From Pseudomonas sp. FP198 (GTDB taxonomy: Bacteria; Pseudomonadota; Gammaproteobacteria; Pseudomonadales; Pseudomonadaceae): DNA of 64,000 bases. A model generated the notes under the pieces. That model saw only the letters and a list, made by a program, of their open reading frames with translations, was not told the origin of the DNA and did no database searches. Numbering within the stretch: the first letter of the stretch is position 1; every line of letters starts with the position of its first letter. The position numbers and the translations under genes are program-made. Shown here piece by piece: positions 42,771 through 51,281 of this stretch. The stretch is from NCBI RefSeq assembly GCF_030687895.1, contig NZ_CP117452.1, forward strand, positions 3,303,501-3,367,500. The letters are read 5' to 3'.

Positions 42771-43079
42771 TCAGTCGATGGTCACATCAAGCAGTCGGAC
42801 GTATTGCTGGCCGGCATGCATGTCGCGCTCGACCATGCCGCCCTGGGGCGTTGGGCGGGGAAAGGAAATCTTGACCATTTCCAGGTCCGCCACCGGGATG
42901 TGCTTGACCCGCTCGGGATCAGTGCCGTAGAGCTTCGCGAATTGCGCCGGGGAAAGTGCCGCGCAATCGGAATAACGCTCGAAATTCTCCCGCCCGTTGA
43001 AAAAGATATCGAAGGTGATCCAGAACGGCCCCGCTTGCTTGGATCGGACATGCCGACATACATCACGCAACTTGGTCAT
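42771..43079 (-). CDS. DUF4387 domain protein
   Basis: Small protein of 102 aa matching DUF4387 as remembered (RSKQAGPFWITFDIFFNG, then a C-terminal FPRPTPQGGMVERDMHAGQQ). The family is usually encoded next to AtuA-like DUF1446 proteins and probably acts as their small subunit. The start overlaps the AtuA-like stop by 4 bp (ATGA), which favours a complex of the two products. No catalytic role has been established that I know of. Confidence 0.83.
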   Translation of the reverse strand: MTKLRDVCRHVRSKQAGPFWITFDIFFNGRENFERYSDCAALSPAQFAKLYGTDPERVKHIPVADLEMVKISFPRPTPQGGMVERDMHAGQQYVRLLDVTID

Positions 43080-44491
43080 TGTGCAAACTCCTTCCTGGCC
43101 ACCGAGGTAGCCGATAAATCAATCCACTCCAGGCGAACCAACTCCATGGGATCCTCAAGTTCCACCACGTGATTCAACTTGAACTCGAAAATCTGCCCAC
43201 GCGGTATATCAGCCGGGGTAAAGGCAAATCCATACGACGGCAGTTCCTTGCCCATGACACTCGGGTAATGAAAGAAATATGGATTACACGCGTGGGCAAT
43301 GGTATTGGCCATTTCCTGGGTTGCGGCAGTTGCCACAAACAACATGCCTACTTCCGGCGGCGGTAATATTCCCGAAGGCGGCGTTACGCCGGTGACGCCG
43401 TTCCATCCATACATGCGCAGGGAAATATGAAACTCGCCGAGTTCCTCGGCGGGGATGGATTGGCGGGTTCTCGTATAAAGCGCTTCAAGTAACCGACCAT
43501 GAAAACCGTCGATATCCTTGAGCACATCGGGGTCTTGAATGCCCACCAGCATGATCGTTTGATATAAACCGGCCGCGGCACCTTCCAACTTCATGGTGTA
43601 GGGCATTTCCTCCCAGCGCGAACCTTCGACCCGGACAGCACGGCCGTTGAGATCGGCGTAACGTGCCTCGACTACATTCAGGATGCCACCGGGCTCGACC
43701 AACCGGAACGGGTCGCTGTTTTCATAGAGCATGTGGGCCGAAACGCTATGGGCCGTGCACCGGTTGTCCTGGCTCAACGGCTCGACTTCGAAGCCGTTCG
43801 CATCGACACTCAGCAGGATTCCCGAGCCTAGCGTGGGATTGACGGCACACTGCACGCCGCATTCGCCGGTCTTGCCAGCGTGCCACGAAGGCCCCCAAGG
43901 CGCGCCTTTCCAGATCGGATAACAGGCGATGACCGCGGTATCGGTGGAGCGGCCGGCCAATATGATATCGGCACCGGCCTCCAGCGCAGCGAGAAAGGGC
44001 TCCACCCCCAGCGCGGCGACAATATGTTCGCAGGCGTCCACCGTTGCGTCGTCCAACGCAGTATGTGGCGACAAGGGTTTTATACGCCCCTCGGCATTCA
44101 AGTTCTTTATCGTGTCCTTGTCCTGCTCGCAATAAATGAGCGCAATCTTTGGCGTCACGCCCAACTCTTCAGCTATTTCCAAGGCGATATCACGCGTCCA
44201 GTTCAAATTAAGATCGCCTCCCGCCTGACCGGCGGTACCGACAATGATCGGCACTCCGGATTGCGCCTGGGCTTTCATTAATATCATCAAGTCACGCTTG
44301 ACCGCGCCTCGGTTGTTCTTCGATTTACCCAGTGCAAGATAAGCCGCGCCACTGTCGGTTGAACCGGCATCGGTGGCGATAACTTGTGCACCGGCGGCCA
44401 ATCCATAGGCTATTTCCTCTTCCCGAACGCCCGCTCCCAAAGAACCGCAGGGAACAATGACTTTTATACAATCTTGAAATACCGTTCGCAT
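43076..44491 (-). CDS. AtuA-like acyclic terpene utilisation family protein (DUF1446)
   Basis: Cytoplasmic protein of 471 aa. N-terminal VIVPCGSLGAGVREEEIAYG, the Asp/Ser-rich ATDAGSTDSGAAYLALGK, IIVGTAGQAGGDLNLNWTRD and ILAGRSTDTAVIACYPIWKG are typical of DUF1446/AtuA-like proteins. AtuA of the citronellol pathway is the namesake, but no other atu genes are here. The ATG at 44491 has a GAGGGA box three bases upstream; longer in-frame starts up to 44776 would run into the AraC gene on the other strand and are rejected. First gene of the three-gene operon with DUF4387 and MmgE/PrpD. Confidence 0.87.
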   Translation of the reverse strand: MRTVFQDCIKVIVPCGSLGAGVREEEIAYGLAAGAQVIATDAGSTDSGAAYLALGKSKNNRGAVKRDLMILMKAQAQSGVPIIVGTAGQAGGDLNLNWTRDIALEIAEELGVTPKIALIYCEQDKDTIKNLNAEGRIKPLSPHTALDDATVDACEHIVAALGVEPFLAALEAGADIILAGRSTDTAVIACYPIWKGAPWGPSWHAGKTGECGVQCAVNPTLGSGILLSVDANGFEVEPLSQDNRCTAHSVSAHMLYENSDPFRLVEPGGILNVVEARYADLNGRAVRVEGSRWEEMPYTMKLEGAAAGLYQTIMLVGIQDPDVLKDIDGFHGRLLEALYTRTRQSIPAEELGEFHISLRMYGWNGVTGVTPPSGILPPPEVGMLFVATAATQEMANTIAHACNPYFFHYPSVMGKELPSYGFAFTPADIPRGQIFEFKLNHVVELEDPMELVRLEWIDLSATSVARKEFAQ

Positions 44492-44547
44492 AAATCCCTC
44501 TTCTTTTTTACTTCTTCTTTGAGGCGATGATAAGGCCTGCGACGGTG

Positions 44548-44576
44548 TTGACAAGTGGACAGATTTTGTCCATATA
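44548..44576 (+). promoter_or_regulatory. Promoter with palindromic operator before the AraC-type gene
   Basis: TTGACA (44548-44553) and CATATA (44571-44576) are 17 bp apart. The spacer and start of the -10 box hold the perfect inverted repeat TGGACA-n5-TGTCCA (44556-44572). The site lies in the 187-bp divergent gap between the AtuA-like operon and the AraC-type regulator and could control either direction. Confidence 0.5.
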
Positions 44577-44678
44577 ACTACGCCAACGCTAACTTCGCCC
44601 CTTTGACAAATCCGCAGCGAGTCGAGCGATATCAAAACAGTTTTCGAACTGGATCCAGCAGGTAAAAGGACTTCGTTG

Positions 44679-45623
44679 ATGGAGCAACACATGCGCCAGA
44701 CCGGACCGGATGAACCGCCGCAGAACGCTCCCCAGCGCATCAGTGCCGAGTCGATGGCGCATTTCATGCCCGGCACGCCGCAAGTCGTGCCGACGCGTGC
44801 GCAGGTCCAGGAAATGGTGGTGCAGCTGTTCAGCCACCCGACGGTGGTCGAGCCGATCCTGGTGCCTGCGGTGGTCGAGCCTCTGCTCGTCCTGGTACTG
44901 ACCGGGGCCGCCCGGATCGAGGAACGTTCGCTGGGCGGCGAATGGGAAGCTGTGGATGTTCAGGCCGGTGATTTCTACCTCACCAGCACGAACGAGCCTT
45001 ACGAGATGCGCTGGCAAACGCAAGGTTGCGACACCTTCGAAGTCATGCACCTGTATCTCGGTTTGCCGTTGATCGAGCGCGCCGCGCGCGACGTGCTCGG
45101 GGAACGGGCCGGGCCTGTCACCTTTCGCGATATCTCCGGAGCCCGGGACCTGCGGGTGAGCTTCATACTGGATCAGTTGCGCAACGAGCTGGTCGACGAA
45201 CGCCAGCCCAGCCCACTGTTTGCACAGAGCCTGGCCCAGGCACTGGCGGTGCACCTGGTGCGTACCTATCTCGCGCCCCACAGCGGAGCCCCGCGCAGCA
45301 ACGCGCTGCAGGCGTACAAATTGCGTCGGGTCCTCGATACGATGAAGCAGCGCCTCGCCGATGACTTCAGCCTGGCCCACCTGGCCCAGGTCGCAGACCT
45401 GAGCGAGTATCACTTCAGCCGAATGTTCAAGCGCGCCACAGGCCTGTCGCCTTCGCAGTATTTCATACGCCTGCGCATGAACCGGGCCCGGCAACTGCTG
45501 CTCGAAACGGACCGCAGCGTCATCGACATCGGACTTGAAGTGGGTTACTCAAGCCCGAGCCATTTCTCCCAGGTCTTTCGCCGGGAGATAGGCGTGACGC
45601 CCAGCGATTATCGCCAGCCGTGA
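44679..45623 (+). CDS. AraC-family transcriptional regulator
   Basis: Protein of 314 aa. The N-terminal half is a cupin-like effector domain (VDVQAGDFYLTSTNEPYEMR). The C-terminal ~100 residues hold two helix-turn-helix motifs (FSLAHLAQVADLSEYHFSRM and IDIGLEVGYSSPSHFSQVFR) ending in the usual GVTPSDYR. ATG 44679 has an AAGGA box nine bases upstream; ATG 44691 is an alternative. It is divergent from the AtuA-like/DUF4387/MmgE-PrpD operon, which it most likely activates. Confidence 0.9.
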   Translation: MEQHMRQTGPDEPPQNAPQRISAESMAHFMPGTPQVVPTRAQVQEMVVQLFSHPTVVEPILVPAVVEPLLVLVLTGAARIEERSLGGEWEAVDVQAGDFYLTSTNEPYEMRWQTQGCDTFEVMHLYLGLPLIERAARDVLGERAGPVTFRDISGARDLRVSFILDQLRNELVDERQPSPLFAQSLAQALAVHLVRTYLAPHSGAPRSNALQAYKLRRVLDTMKQRLADDFSLAHLAQVADLSEYHFSRMFKRATGLSPSQYFIRLRMNRARQLLLETDRSVIDIGLEVGYSSPSHFSQVFRREIGVTPSDYRQP

Positions 45624-45654
45624 GGCCTGTTTCAGCCGCTGGCCAACGCCCTGC

Positions 45655-46623
45655 TCACTCGTTGATGTAGCGTTCACAGCGCGCAGACAGGAAGGCCCTG
45701 AGCACCTGGACCGACGGCGTCAGCGAGGTTCGATGGGCACACACCAGTTGCAGCGGCGCTGGCTGGCCATACTCCGCTGGAAAGATCTCCACCAGGCGAC
45801 CGCTGCGAATATCGTCCATCACATCGAGCTTCGATTTGTAGACGATCCCCTGGCCCGCCACGGCCCAACGCCTGGCAATATCGGCATCATCGCTGATGCG
45901 ATCGCCAGCGACCTGAACCGTTTCCAGCCCATCCGCTGTCTGGAAAATCCAGCGCTCGTAGGTTTGCTCACCCATCACGTAACGCAGGCAATTGTGCCTA
46001 CTCAGCTCACTCGGCGCCTTTGGCAGGCCGTGCCGCGCGATGTAGTCGGGCGAGGCACACACAGTCCTTCGATTGGATGGGGCCAGCATCAAGGAGACGA
46101 GGCTCGAATCGGCCAACTGACCATAACGAATGCTCGCATCGAGATGCTCCCCGAACAGGTCGGCGACCTGGTCGCTGACCCGCAGCTGCAACAGTACCTT
46201 GGGATGCATCTGCTGGAACTCGTCCAGCCACGGCAGAAGCAGGTTTCGCCCGATATCCGAGGGCACGGACAAGCGCAGCGTCCCGGCCACTTCGTCGCGC
46301 CCCTCTGCCAGGGCGAGCTCGCCATCCTCCAACACCTCCAATGCCCGCCGGGCATGGGCCAGGTAGCGCTCACCATCATCCGACAAACGCAGCCGCCGCG
46401 TAGAGCGCACGAACAGCCTCACCCCCAGGCTTGCCTCAAGTCGCTGTACCGCGACGCTGGCCAGCGCCGGAGAAATATCCAGCAAGCGCGCCGCCGCGGA
46501 AAAACTCCCGGCGTCAGTGGTCGTCACGAACACCTGTAGATCATCGACTCGAACTATTTTTTTCACGCTGCGCGATTCTTTACCTGGACAGGAGCTTTTC
46601 AGCGTAATGGGAAAGTTGTTCAT
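45655..46623 (-). CDS. LysR-family transcriptional regulator
   Basis: Regulator of 322 aa. The N-terminal winged helix-turn-helix is VDDLQVFVTTTDAGSFSAAA...ISPALASVAVQRLEASLGVR. The effector domain ends CAHRTSLTPSVQVLRAFLSA, typical of the large DmlR/AaeR-like LysR group. The true start may be a GTG at 46566 (VKKIVRVDDLQ), since the first ~19 residues are not conserved-looking. It is convergent with the AraC gene and 259 bp from the divergent TerC gene; no target can be assigned. Confidence 0.87.
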   Translation of the reverse strand: MNNFPITLKSSCPGKESRSVKKIVRVDDLQVFVTTTDAGSFSAAARLLDISPALASVAVQRLEASLGVRLFVRSTRRLRLSDDGERYLAHARRALEVLEDGELALAEGRDEVAGTLRLSVPSDIGRNLLLPWLDEFQQMHPKVLLQLRVSDQVADLFGEHLDASIRYGQLADSSLVSLMLAPSNRRTVCASPDYIARHGLPKAPSELSRHNCLRYVMGEQTYERWIFQTADGLETVQVAGDRISDDADIARRWAVAGQGIVYKSKLDVMDDIRSGRLVEIFPAEYGQPAPLQLVCAHRTSLTPSVQVLRAFLSARCERYINE

Positions 46624-46882
46624 TGCACAGGGCAGCCATGCTCCGGCACGACGCAGCGCGTGACTTTTCCGCTCCGTCAGATCCTGTAATAAATCGCTTC
46701 GTATGAAATGCCGGGAACCGTTGTAGGATTTCTTCCCGAATTATTGCCAGGCCCGTATGAACACCCTCCAGGAACCTCCCAGTCGCTGTTCAAGAAACAC
46801 TGTCTCCCCCGCTTCAGCGCCGCGCATATCACGGTTGCAGCGCTCTTCCTTCGTATTGAACGCCCGAGGAAGCGAATAACCC

Positions 46883-48439
46883 ATGGAATGGATCGTTGAC
46901 CCCACGGCATGGCTCGGCCTGCTGACTCTGATCGTGCTGGAGCTGGTGCTCGGCATCGATAACCTGGTATTCATCGCCATCCTGGCGGACAAGCTCCCCC
47001 CCGCGCAGCGCGACCGTGCCCGAGTCATCGGCCTGTCCTTGGCGCTGCTGATGCGCCTGGGCCTGCTGGCGAGCATTTCCTGGATGGTGACCCTGACCAA
47101 CCCGCTCTTCGAAGTGTTCGACAAGACGTTCTCGGGCCGCGACTTGATCATGCTGTTCGGCGGTGTGTTCCTGTTGTTCAAGGCAACCATGGAGTTGCAT
47201 GAGCGACTCGAGGGGCACGTCGCGCAACGTTCCGGCAATGCTGCCTATGCGCTGTTCTGGCCGATCGTTGCGCAGATCGTGGTGCTGGATGCGGTCTTCT
47301 CCCTGGATGCGGTGATCACCGCCGTGGGCATGGTGGAACATCTGTCGGTGATGATGATCGCGGTGATCTTCTCCATCGGCCTGATGATGATCGCGAGCAA
47401 GCCACTGACAAAGTTCGTCAACGGCCACCCTACCGTCATCATGCTCTGCCTGGGCTTTTTGATGATGATCGGCTTCAGCCTCACGGCCGAGGGCTTGGGC
47501 TTCCATATTCCGAAGGGCTATTTGTACGCGGCGATTGGCTTCTCGATCCTGATCGAACTGTTCAACCAGTTGGCGCGTTCGCGGCGCAAGAAAAACCTGC
47601 AAGGTCTTCGGCCGATGCGCGAACGTACCGCCCATGCGGTACTGCGCCTGCTGGGCGGTCAAAAGCTGGGGGCCGATGAGGTCGGTGAAGAAATCGCCGA
47701 CCTGCTGGAGGGCGAAAAACCCGAACAGGTTTTCCATCGACGCGAACGGGTGATGATCAGCGGCGTGCTGCAATTGGCGGAGCGCCCGATACGCAGCGTG
47801 ATGACCCCGCGTGCGCAAATCGACCATCTCGACCTGGCGAACACGCCGGAAGACATCCGTACGACGCTGATGCACTCATCGTATTCGCGCTTGCCATTGA
47901 TTCGCGACGGGCGCGTAGATGAGCCCCTGGGTTTCGTCCACAAGAAGGAACTGCTCAAGGAAATACTGGCGGGCAATCAACCGAATCTGGAAGCCATGGC
48001 GCGCAAAGCCATCAACCTGCTCGACAGCTTCACGATCCTCAACGCGCTGGAGCAAATGCGCAAGGAGTCGACCCACATCGCCTTCGTGGTAAACGAGTTC
48101 GGTGACTTCGTCGGCCTGCTCACGATGACCGACATCCTCGAATCCATTGCGGGCGAACTGCCCGACGCCAGTGAAATCGACGGGCCGAATATTGTTGCGC
48201 AAGAAGACGGTTTCCTCGTCAGCGGCGCCCTGAACCTCAGCCAGGTTCGCGAACACATCGGTTTCCACGCATACGCGACGGAGGATTACCAGACACTTGC
48301 CGGCCTGGTGATGAGCCTGCTGGACCGCTTGCCGATGATTGGCGATACCCTCGGTTGGCAGGGCTGGAGCATGACCGTCATGGAGGTAGAAGAGCGTCGG
48401 GTAACCAGGGTCTTGCTGCGTGTCGAAGAACAGGCGTGA
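46883..48439 (+). CDS. TerC-family membrane protein with CBS pair and CorC/HlyC domain
   Basis: Protein of 518 aa. The N-terminal ~230 residues are a TerC domain with about seven helices and the conserved acids [16 protein letters not shown] and [15 protein letters not shown]. Residues about 300-420 are two CBS repeats ([40 protein letters not shown]). The C-terminus is a transporter-associated domain. This matches YoaE/YegH-type proteins linked to metal homeostasis or resistance; the exact ion is unknown. It appears to stand alone. Confidence 0.9.
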   Translation: MEWIVDPTAWLGLLTLIVLELVLGIDNLVFIAILADKLPPAQRDRARVIGLSLALLMRLGLLASISWMVTLTNPLFEVFDKTFSGRDLIMLFGGVFLLFKATMELHERLEGHVAQRSGNAAYALFWPIVAQIVVLDAVFSLDAVITAVGMVEHLSVMMIAVIFSIGLMMIASKPLTKFVNGHPTVIMLCLGFLMMIGFSLTAEGLGFHIPKGYLYAAIGFSILIELFNQLARSRRKKNLQGLRPMRERTAHAVLRLLGGQKLGADEVGEEIADLLEGEKPEQVFHRRERVMISGVLQLAERPIRSVMTPRAQIDHLDLANTPEDIRTTLMHSSYSRLPLIRDGRVDEPLGFVHKKELLKEILAGNQPNLEAMARKAINLLDSFTILNALEQMRKESTHIAFVVNEFGDFVGLLTMTDILESIAGELPDASEIDGPNIVAQEDGFLVSGALNLSQVREHIGFHAYATEDYQTLAGLVMSLLDRLPMIGDTLGWQGWSMTVMEVEERRVTRVLLRVEEQA

Positions 48440-48472
48440 CCTGCTCACTGCCAAATGGGGCTGGCGCCATGG

Positions 48473-48509
48473 CATATGAAACGTATATCCTCGATATACG
48501 AAACATATG
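48473..48509. promoter_or_regulatory. Palindromic operator upstream of the ParD-like/MetAP bicistron
   Basis: Perfect inverted repeat CGTATATC-ctc-GATATACG (48482-48500), flanked on both sides by aaa and CATATG (48473-48478 and 48504-48509). It ends 10 bp before the chosen start of the ParD-like gene, the position expected for autoregulation by a ribbon-helix-helix antitoxin. Confidence 0.65.
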
Positions 48510-48518
48510 GAGCCACAC

Positions 48519-48731
48519 ATGGGCATTGTCAACATCGACGACGAACTTCACGACCAGCTACGCAAGGCCACCAAGGTCTCCTGCCGTTCGATCAACGCGC
48601 AGGCGGCCTTCTGGATCAAGGTCGGCATGCTGTGCGAGACCAACCCTACCCTCAGTTTCAACGAGATCATCCAGCGCGAACTCAGCGACGCCGGCGTTAC
48701 GGCGCAACCGCTGGAGGCGAGCTGGCAATGA
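48519..48731 (+). CDS. ParD-like antitoxin family protein
   Basis: Small protein of 70 aa (MGIVNIDDELHDQLRKATKV...) of the ParD_like/ribbon-helix-helix type: a short N-terminal strand and helices containing SCRSINAQAAFWIKVGMLCE. ATG 48519 has a GGAG box seven bases upstream; ATG 48507 is also in frame. Its stop overlaps the start of the methionine aminopeptidase gene (ATGA). No toxin of the ParE type is adjacent. It probably represses its own operon through the palindrome at 48482-48500. Confidence 0.8.
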   Translation: MGIVNIDDELHDQLRKATKVSCRSINAQAAFWIKVGMLCETNPTLSFNEIIQRELSDAGVTAQPLEASWQ

Positions 48732-49525
48732 TCAAGCGACCCGAAGAACTGGCCCTGATGGCCGAGTCCGGCCGACTGCTCGCCTTGGTGTTCGAACGGC
48801 TGGATCGAACCAACTTGATGGGGCTGTCAACGCTGCAGATCGATGCAATGGTCGAGGATTTCATCGTCCGCGGTCTCCATGCGCGCCCCGCCAGCAAGGG
48901 ACAGTACGGGTACGGTTTTGTGCTCAACTGCTCGATCAACGAAGTGGTCTGCCATGGTGTGCCCTCGCGCTCGCGAGTGCTTCAAGACGGTGACATCGTC
49001 AATCTCGATATCACCCTGGAGAAGAACGGCTATATCGCGGATTCGAGCAAGACGTACCTGATCGGCAACGTCGACCCAGCCGCCAGGAAGCTGGTCCAGG
49101 TCACTTACGAAGCCATGTGGAAGGGCATCCGCGCCGTCCGCCCGGGAGCTCGCCTGGGCGACATCGGCGCGGCCATCCAAGGCCATGCGACACGCAACGG
49201 TTATTCGGTGGTCCGTGAATATTGCGGCCACGGCATCGGCCGGCAAATGCACGAGGAACCCCAGGTGTTGCACTTCGGCAAAGCGGGAACGGGCCTGGTC
49301 CTGCGCGAGGGCATGGTCTTCACCATCGAGCCGATGCTCAACCAGGGCACATCGGACGTCAGGACCGAAGCCGACGGCTGGACCGTGGTGACCCGGGACG
49401 GGGCGCTCTCCGCGCAGTTCGAGCATACCGTGGCCGTCACGGCTTCCGGCTTTTCCGTGCTGACGTTGCGCCCGGACGAATCAGGCCTCGTGACGGGCAC
49501 GCATGGGGCCAACCTCAACGCCTAG
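48728..49525 (+). CDS. Type I methionine aminopeptidase, second-locus type
   Basis: Metalloprotease of 265 aa that would remove N-terminal Met. All catalytic ligands are in place: His in EVVCHGVPS, Asp pair in NLDITLEKNGYIADSSKT, His in CGHGIGRQMHEEP, Glu in FTIEPMLNQG and Glu in AQFEHTVAV. The gene is coupled to the ParD-like antitoxin gene by a 4-bp overlap. It is not in the rpsB/tsf or glnD context of the housekeeping map gene, so it is probably an accessory paralogue. Whether it acts as a toxin-like element is unknown. Confidence 0.93.
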   Translation: MIKRPEELALMAESGRLLALVFERLDRTNLMGLSTLQIDAMVEDFIVRGLHARPASKGQYGYGFVLNCSINEVVCHGVPSRSRVLQDGDIVNLDITLEKNGYIADSSKTYLIGNVDPAARKLVQVTYEAMWKGIRAVRPGARLGDIGAAIQGHATRNGYSVVREYCGHGIGRQMHEEPQVLHFGKAGTGLVLREGMVFTIEPMLNQGTSDVRTEADGWTVVTRDGALSAQFEHTVAVTASGFSVLTLRPDESGLVTGTHGANLNA

Positions 49526-49590
49526 GGCATTGCGACGGCCGATCGGCAGTCGTCGTGCCCCCCTCATGCTGCGCATCAACGGTTTTGCAC

Positions 49591-50319
49591 TCAATCCATC
49601 GGCCGTCCAGGCAGGTCGATATGACGCATCAATTGAAATGTCTCGCCGTTTTTCTTTCTCACCACCGCCAACACCGGAAACTCACCGTAAATCTTCAGCC
49701 AAAGGTCGAATGAAGATTTTTGATCTGAAGAGGCGATCACCGGTTGCGGGAAATCCTCCCACACGCGATAGGTGACCGATTCAATCTCGCCAAGGTTGTT
49801 GCGCGAATCCAACGGTTCTATCCAGACCCGCACCTTGAACAGCCCACTTCTCGGAATGGTCCTGGAGCGCAAGGTTTCCGACTGATGCAGCAGGATGAAA
49901 CCAAAATCGACCATGCGATCGTATTTGGCATTCAGGATCGAGACATCCGACTCCACGACCGGTACGTCAGCGCCGGAGGTGGCGATCCCGGTATCGACAC
50001 TTTCCAACTCTCGCGGCGAAGGTGCTCGAAAAAAATGAGCCTGGTTGATGAAATCACTGGGCCCGTAGAGATGGGTATGGAAGTACGCAACCAACAGGTA
50101 AAAAACGAACAACACAGCGACGGGAAAGATCGCCATGAACAGAATGACTGGATGGCTTGGCGCCTCGTAGAATCGCTCATTGCCGAACCCGACCACGAGT
50201 GCCCCGATCGCATAGACGGAAATAATGAACAAGGCAATCAGGCCTAACGGATTTCGATGCATACCTGAGGCTGTTTTAAAAAACGAACTGCCTCGAATCA
50301 GATCAATTGTCTTACTCAC
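49591..50319 (-). CDS. Hypothetical two-helix membrane protein beside the M15 peptidase
   Basis: Protein of about 242 aa if the GTG at 50319 (GGAGG box eight bases upstream) is used; an ATG at 50358 would add 13 residues and overlap the peptidase gene by 4 bp. Two hydrophobic segments (FIISVYAIGALVVGF and ILFMAIFPVAVLFVFYLLVA) lie in the first ~70 residues, followed by a soluble domain of ~160 residues. I do not recognise it. Its position directly after a cell-wall peptidase suggests an immunity or partner role, which is inference. Confidence 0.6.
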   Translation of the reverse strand: MSKTIDLIRGSSFFKTASGMHRNPLGLIALFIISVYAIGALVVGFGNERFYEAPSHPVILFMAIFPVAVLFVFYLLVAYFHTHLYGPSDFINQAHFFRAPSPRELESVDTGIATSGADVPVVESDVSILNAKYDRMVDFGFILLHQSETLRSRTIPRSGLFKVRVWIEPLDSRNNLGEIESVTYRVWEDFPQPVIASSDQKSSFDLWLKIYGEFPVLAVVRKKNGETFQLMRHIDLPGRPMD

Positions 50320-50354
50320 CCTGTTTGCCTCCGCGCATCCATACCAACATGCAA

Positions 50355-50825
50355 TCAAGCGGGATAAAAAGCTTTTTTCAATTCAAAATGCGGACCGTCA
50401 AGAAATGGATGTTTCCCCTGTTTCTTGATCCGGGCGCCGTAATCAATCATGAGGTCTTCAGGTGCAGCCTCCGAGTCGGTAAAATCGATGTCCCATGCAC
50501 CACCCCATCGCAGCTTCACGTCCAACTCCTTTGCCGCCATCCTCATGGCCTCCGCAATCAGGAAAATGGGCGGCCATTCCCACCGCAACTTCCCGTTTAT
50601 GTAGGGCACCAGGTCAACGGCATGCCCGGTGATATGCCGGGAATCCAACGTCTTGGCCGCTCCTTTGGCGAACAGGGACTTCTGCTGATCCAGCGATCGA
50701 ATGCCATCGTGAACCGCAAAATCCTGTACCGAATAAGCCAGAGAACGATTGACCACCGCCACCAGATCCTGATGGACATTTTTCAATTCGTTCAGCGATC
50801 CCGGGCCAAACTTGAAATCTGCCAT
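50355..50825 (-). CDS. M15-family peptidoglycan peptidase (endolysin-like)
   Basis: Protein of 156 aa resembling VanY/phage L-alanyl-D-glutamate endopeptidases. Zinc ligands can be placed as His and Asp in SRHITGHAVDLVP and a late His in FLDGPHFELKKAF; HDGIRSLDQQKSLFAKG matches the family's first conserved block. No signal peptide is seen. The ATG at 50825 is chosen over 50846. The neighbourhood is AT-rich and otherwise without phage genes. It could be a secreted (for example type VI) lytic effector with the next gene as immunity, or a phage remnant. Confidence 0.78.
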   Translation of the reverse strand: MADFKFGPGSLNELKNVHQDLVAVVNRSLAYSVQDFAVHDGIRSLDQQKSLFAKGAAKTLDSRHITGHAVDLVPYINGKLRWEWPPIFLIAEAMRMAAKELDVKLRWGGAWDIDFTDSEAAPEDLMIDYGARIKKQGKHPFLDGPHFELKKAFYPA

Positions 50826-51157
50826 GACGCCCCCCGCACTGGACATCCATCAAACAACTTGAACGCGCGCAATAGAAACAAAAACTTGAGCCTGTGAACA
50901 GCGGAAACCTGAACGATATATAAATCCGTTAAAACAGAGATCAACCATACCGCCTAACTGCGCCTTATCGCCTAGCAATAAATAGTAAGCAGAAACCACC
51001 TTGTCAAGAAATCCGAAAAAAAACAATTATAAGCTTCGAGTGTTAATTAAATGATTCACTTCCGCCCGCCAAATAGGCAAGAAGTTGTAAACTTCCTGAA
51101 TCATCAAAAGATAAAGCTAAAAAATTGGCGAGTTTTTAAAAGACAGTTATTTCCCCT
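50826..51157. other. AT-rich intergenic stretch upstream of the M15 peptidase
   Basis: About 330 bp clearly more AT-rich than the surrounding DNA, with poly-A runs and no credible ORF. One inverted repeat ATGATTCA (51051-51058) / TGAATCAT (51097-51104) with a 38-nt loop is present. It may be promoter DNA of the peptidase gene or a trace of foreign DNA. Confidence 0.4.
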
Positions 51158-51245
51158 GTGGGAGCGAGCCTGCTCGCGAATGCGCTACCACAGCCGATGA
51201 AGATGCTGGATGTGCCTACCTCTTCGCGAGCAGGCTCGCTCCCAC
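51158..51245. repeat. REPIN, GTGGGAGCGAG family
   Basis: Inverted pair gtgggagcgagcctgctcg...gagcaggctcgctcccac downstream of the transporter gene. Confidence 0.9.
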
Positions 51246-51281
51246 AGGGTCTTTCGAACCCTTCGGCAAGTCTATACGTGC

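Noticed and set aside
41293..44491. Citronellol/geraniol (atu) degradation cluster
   Set aside because: Only an AtuA-like protein is present; no carboxylase, acyl-CoA dehydrogenase or hydratase genes accompany it.
43076..44776. Longer AtuA-like protein starting at 44776
   Set aside because: The extension would overlap the divergent AraC gene and its promoter, and lacks family similarity; the start at 44491 has a good ribosome-binding site.
46624..46882. yybP-ykoY manganese riboswitch before the TerC gene
   Set aside because: TerC-type genes sometimes have one, but the conserved loop sequences could not be found in this region.
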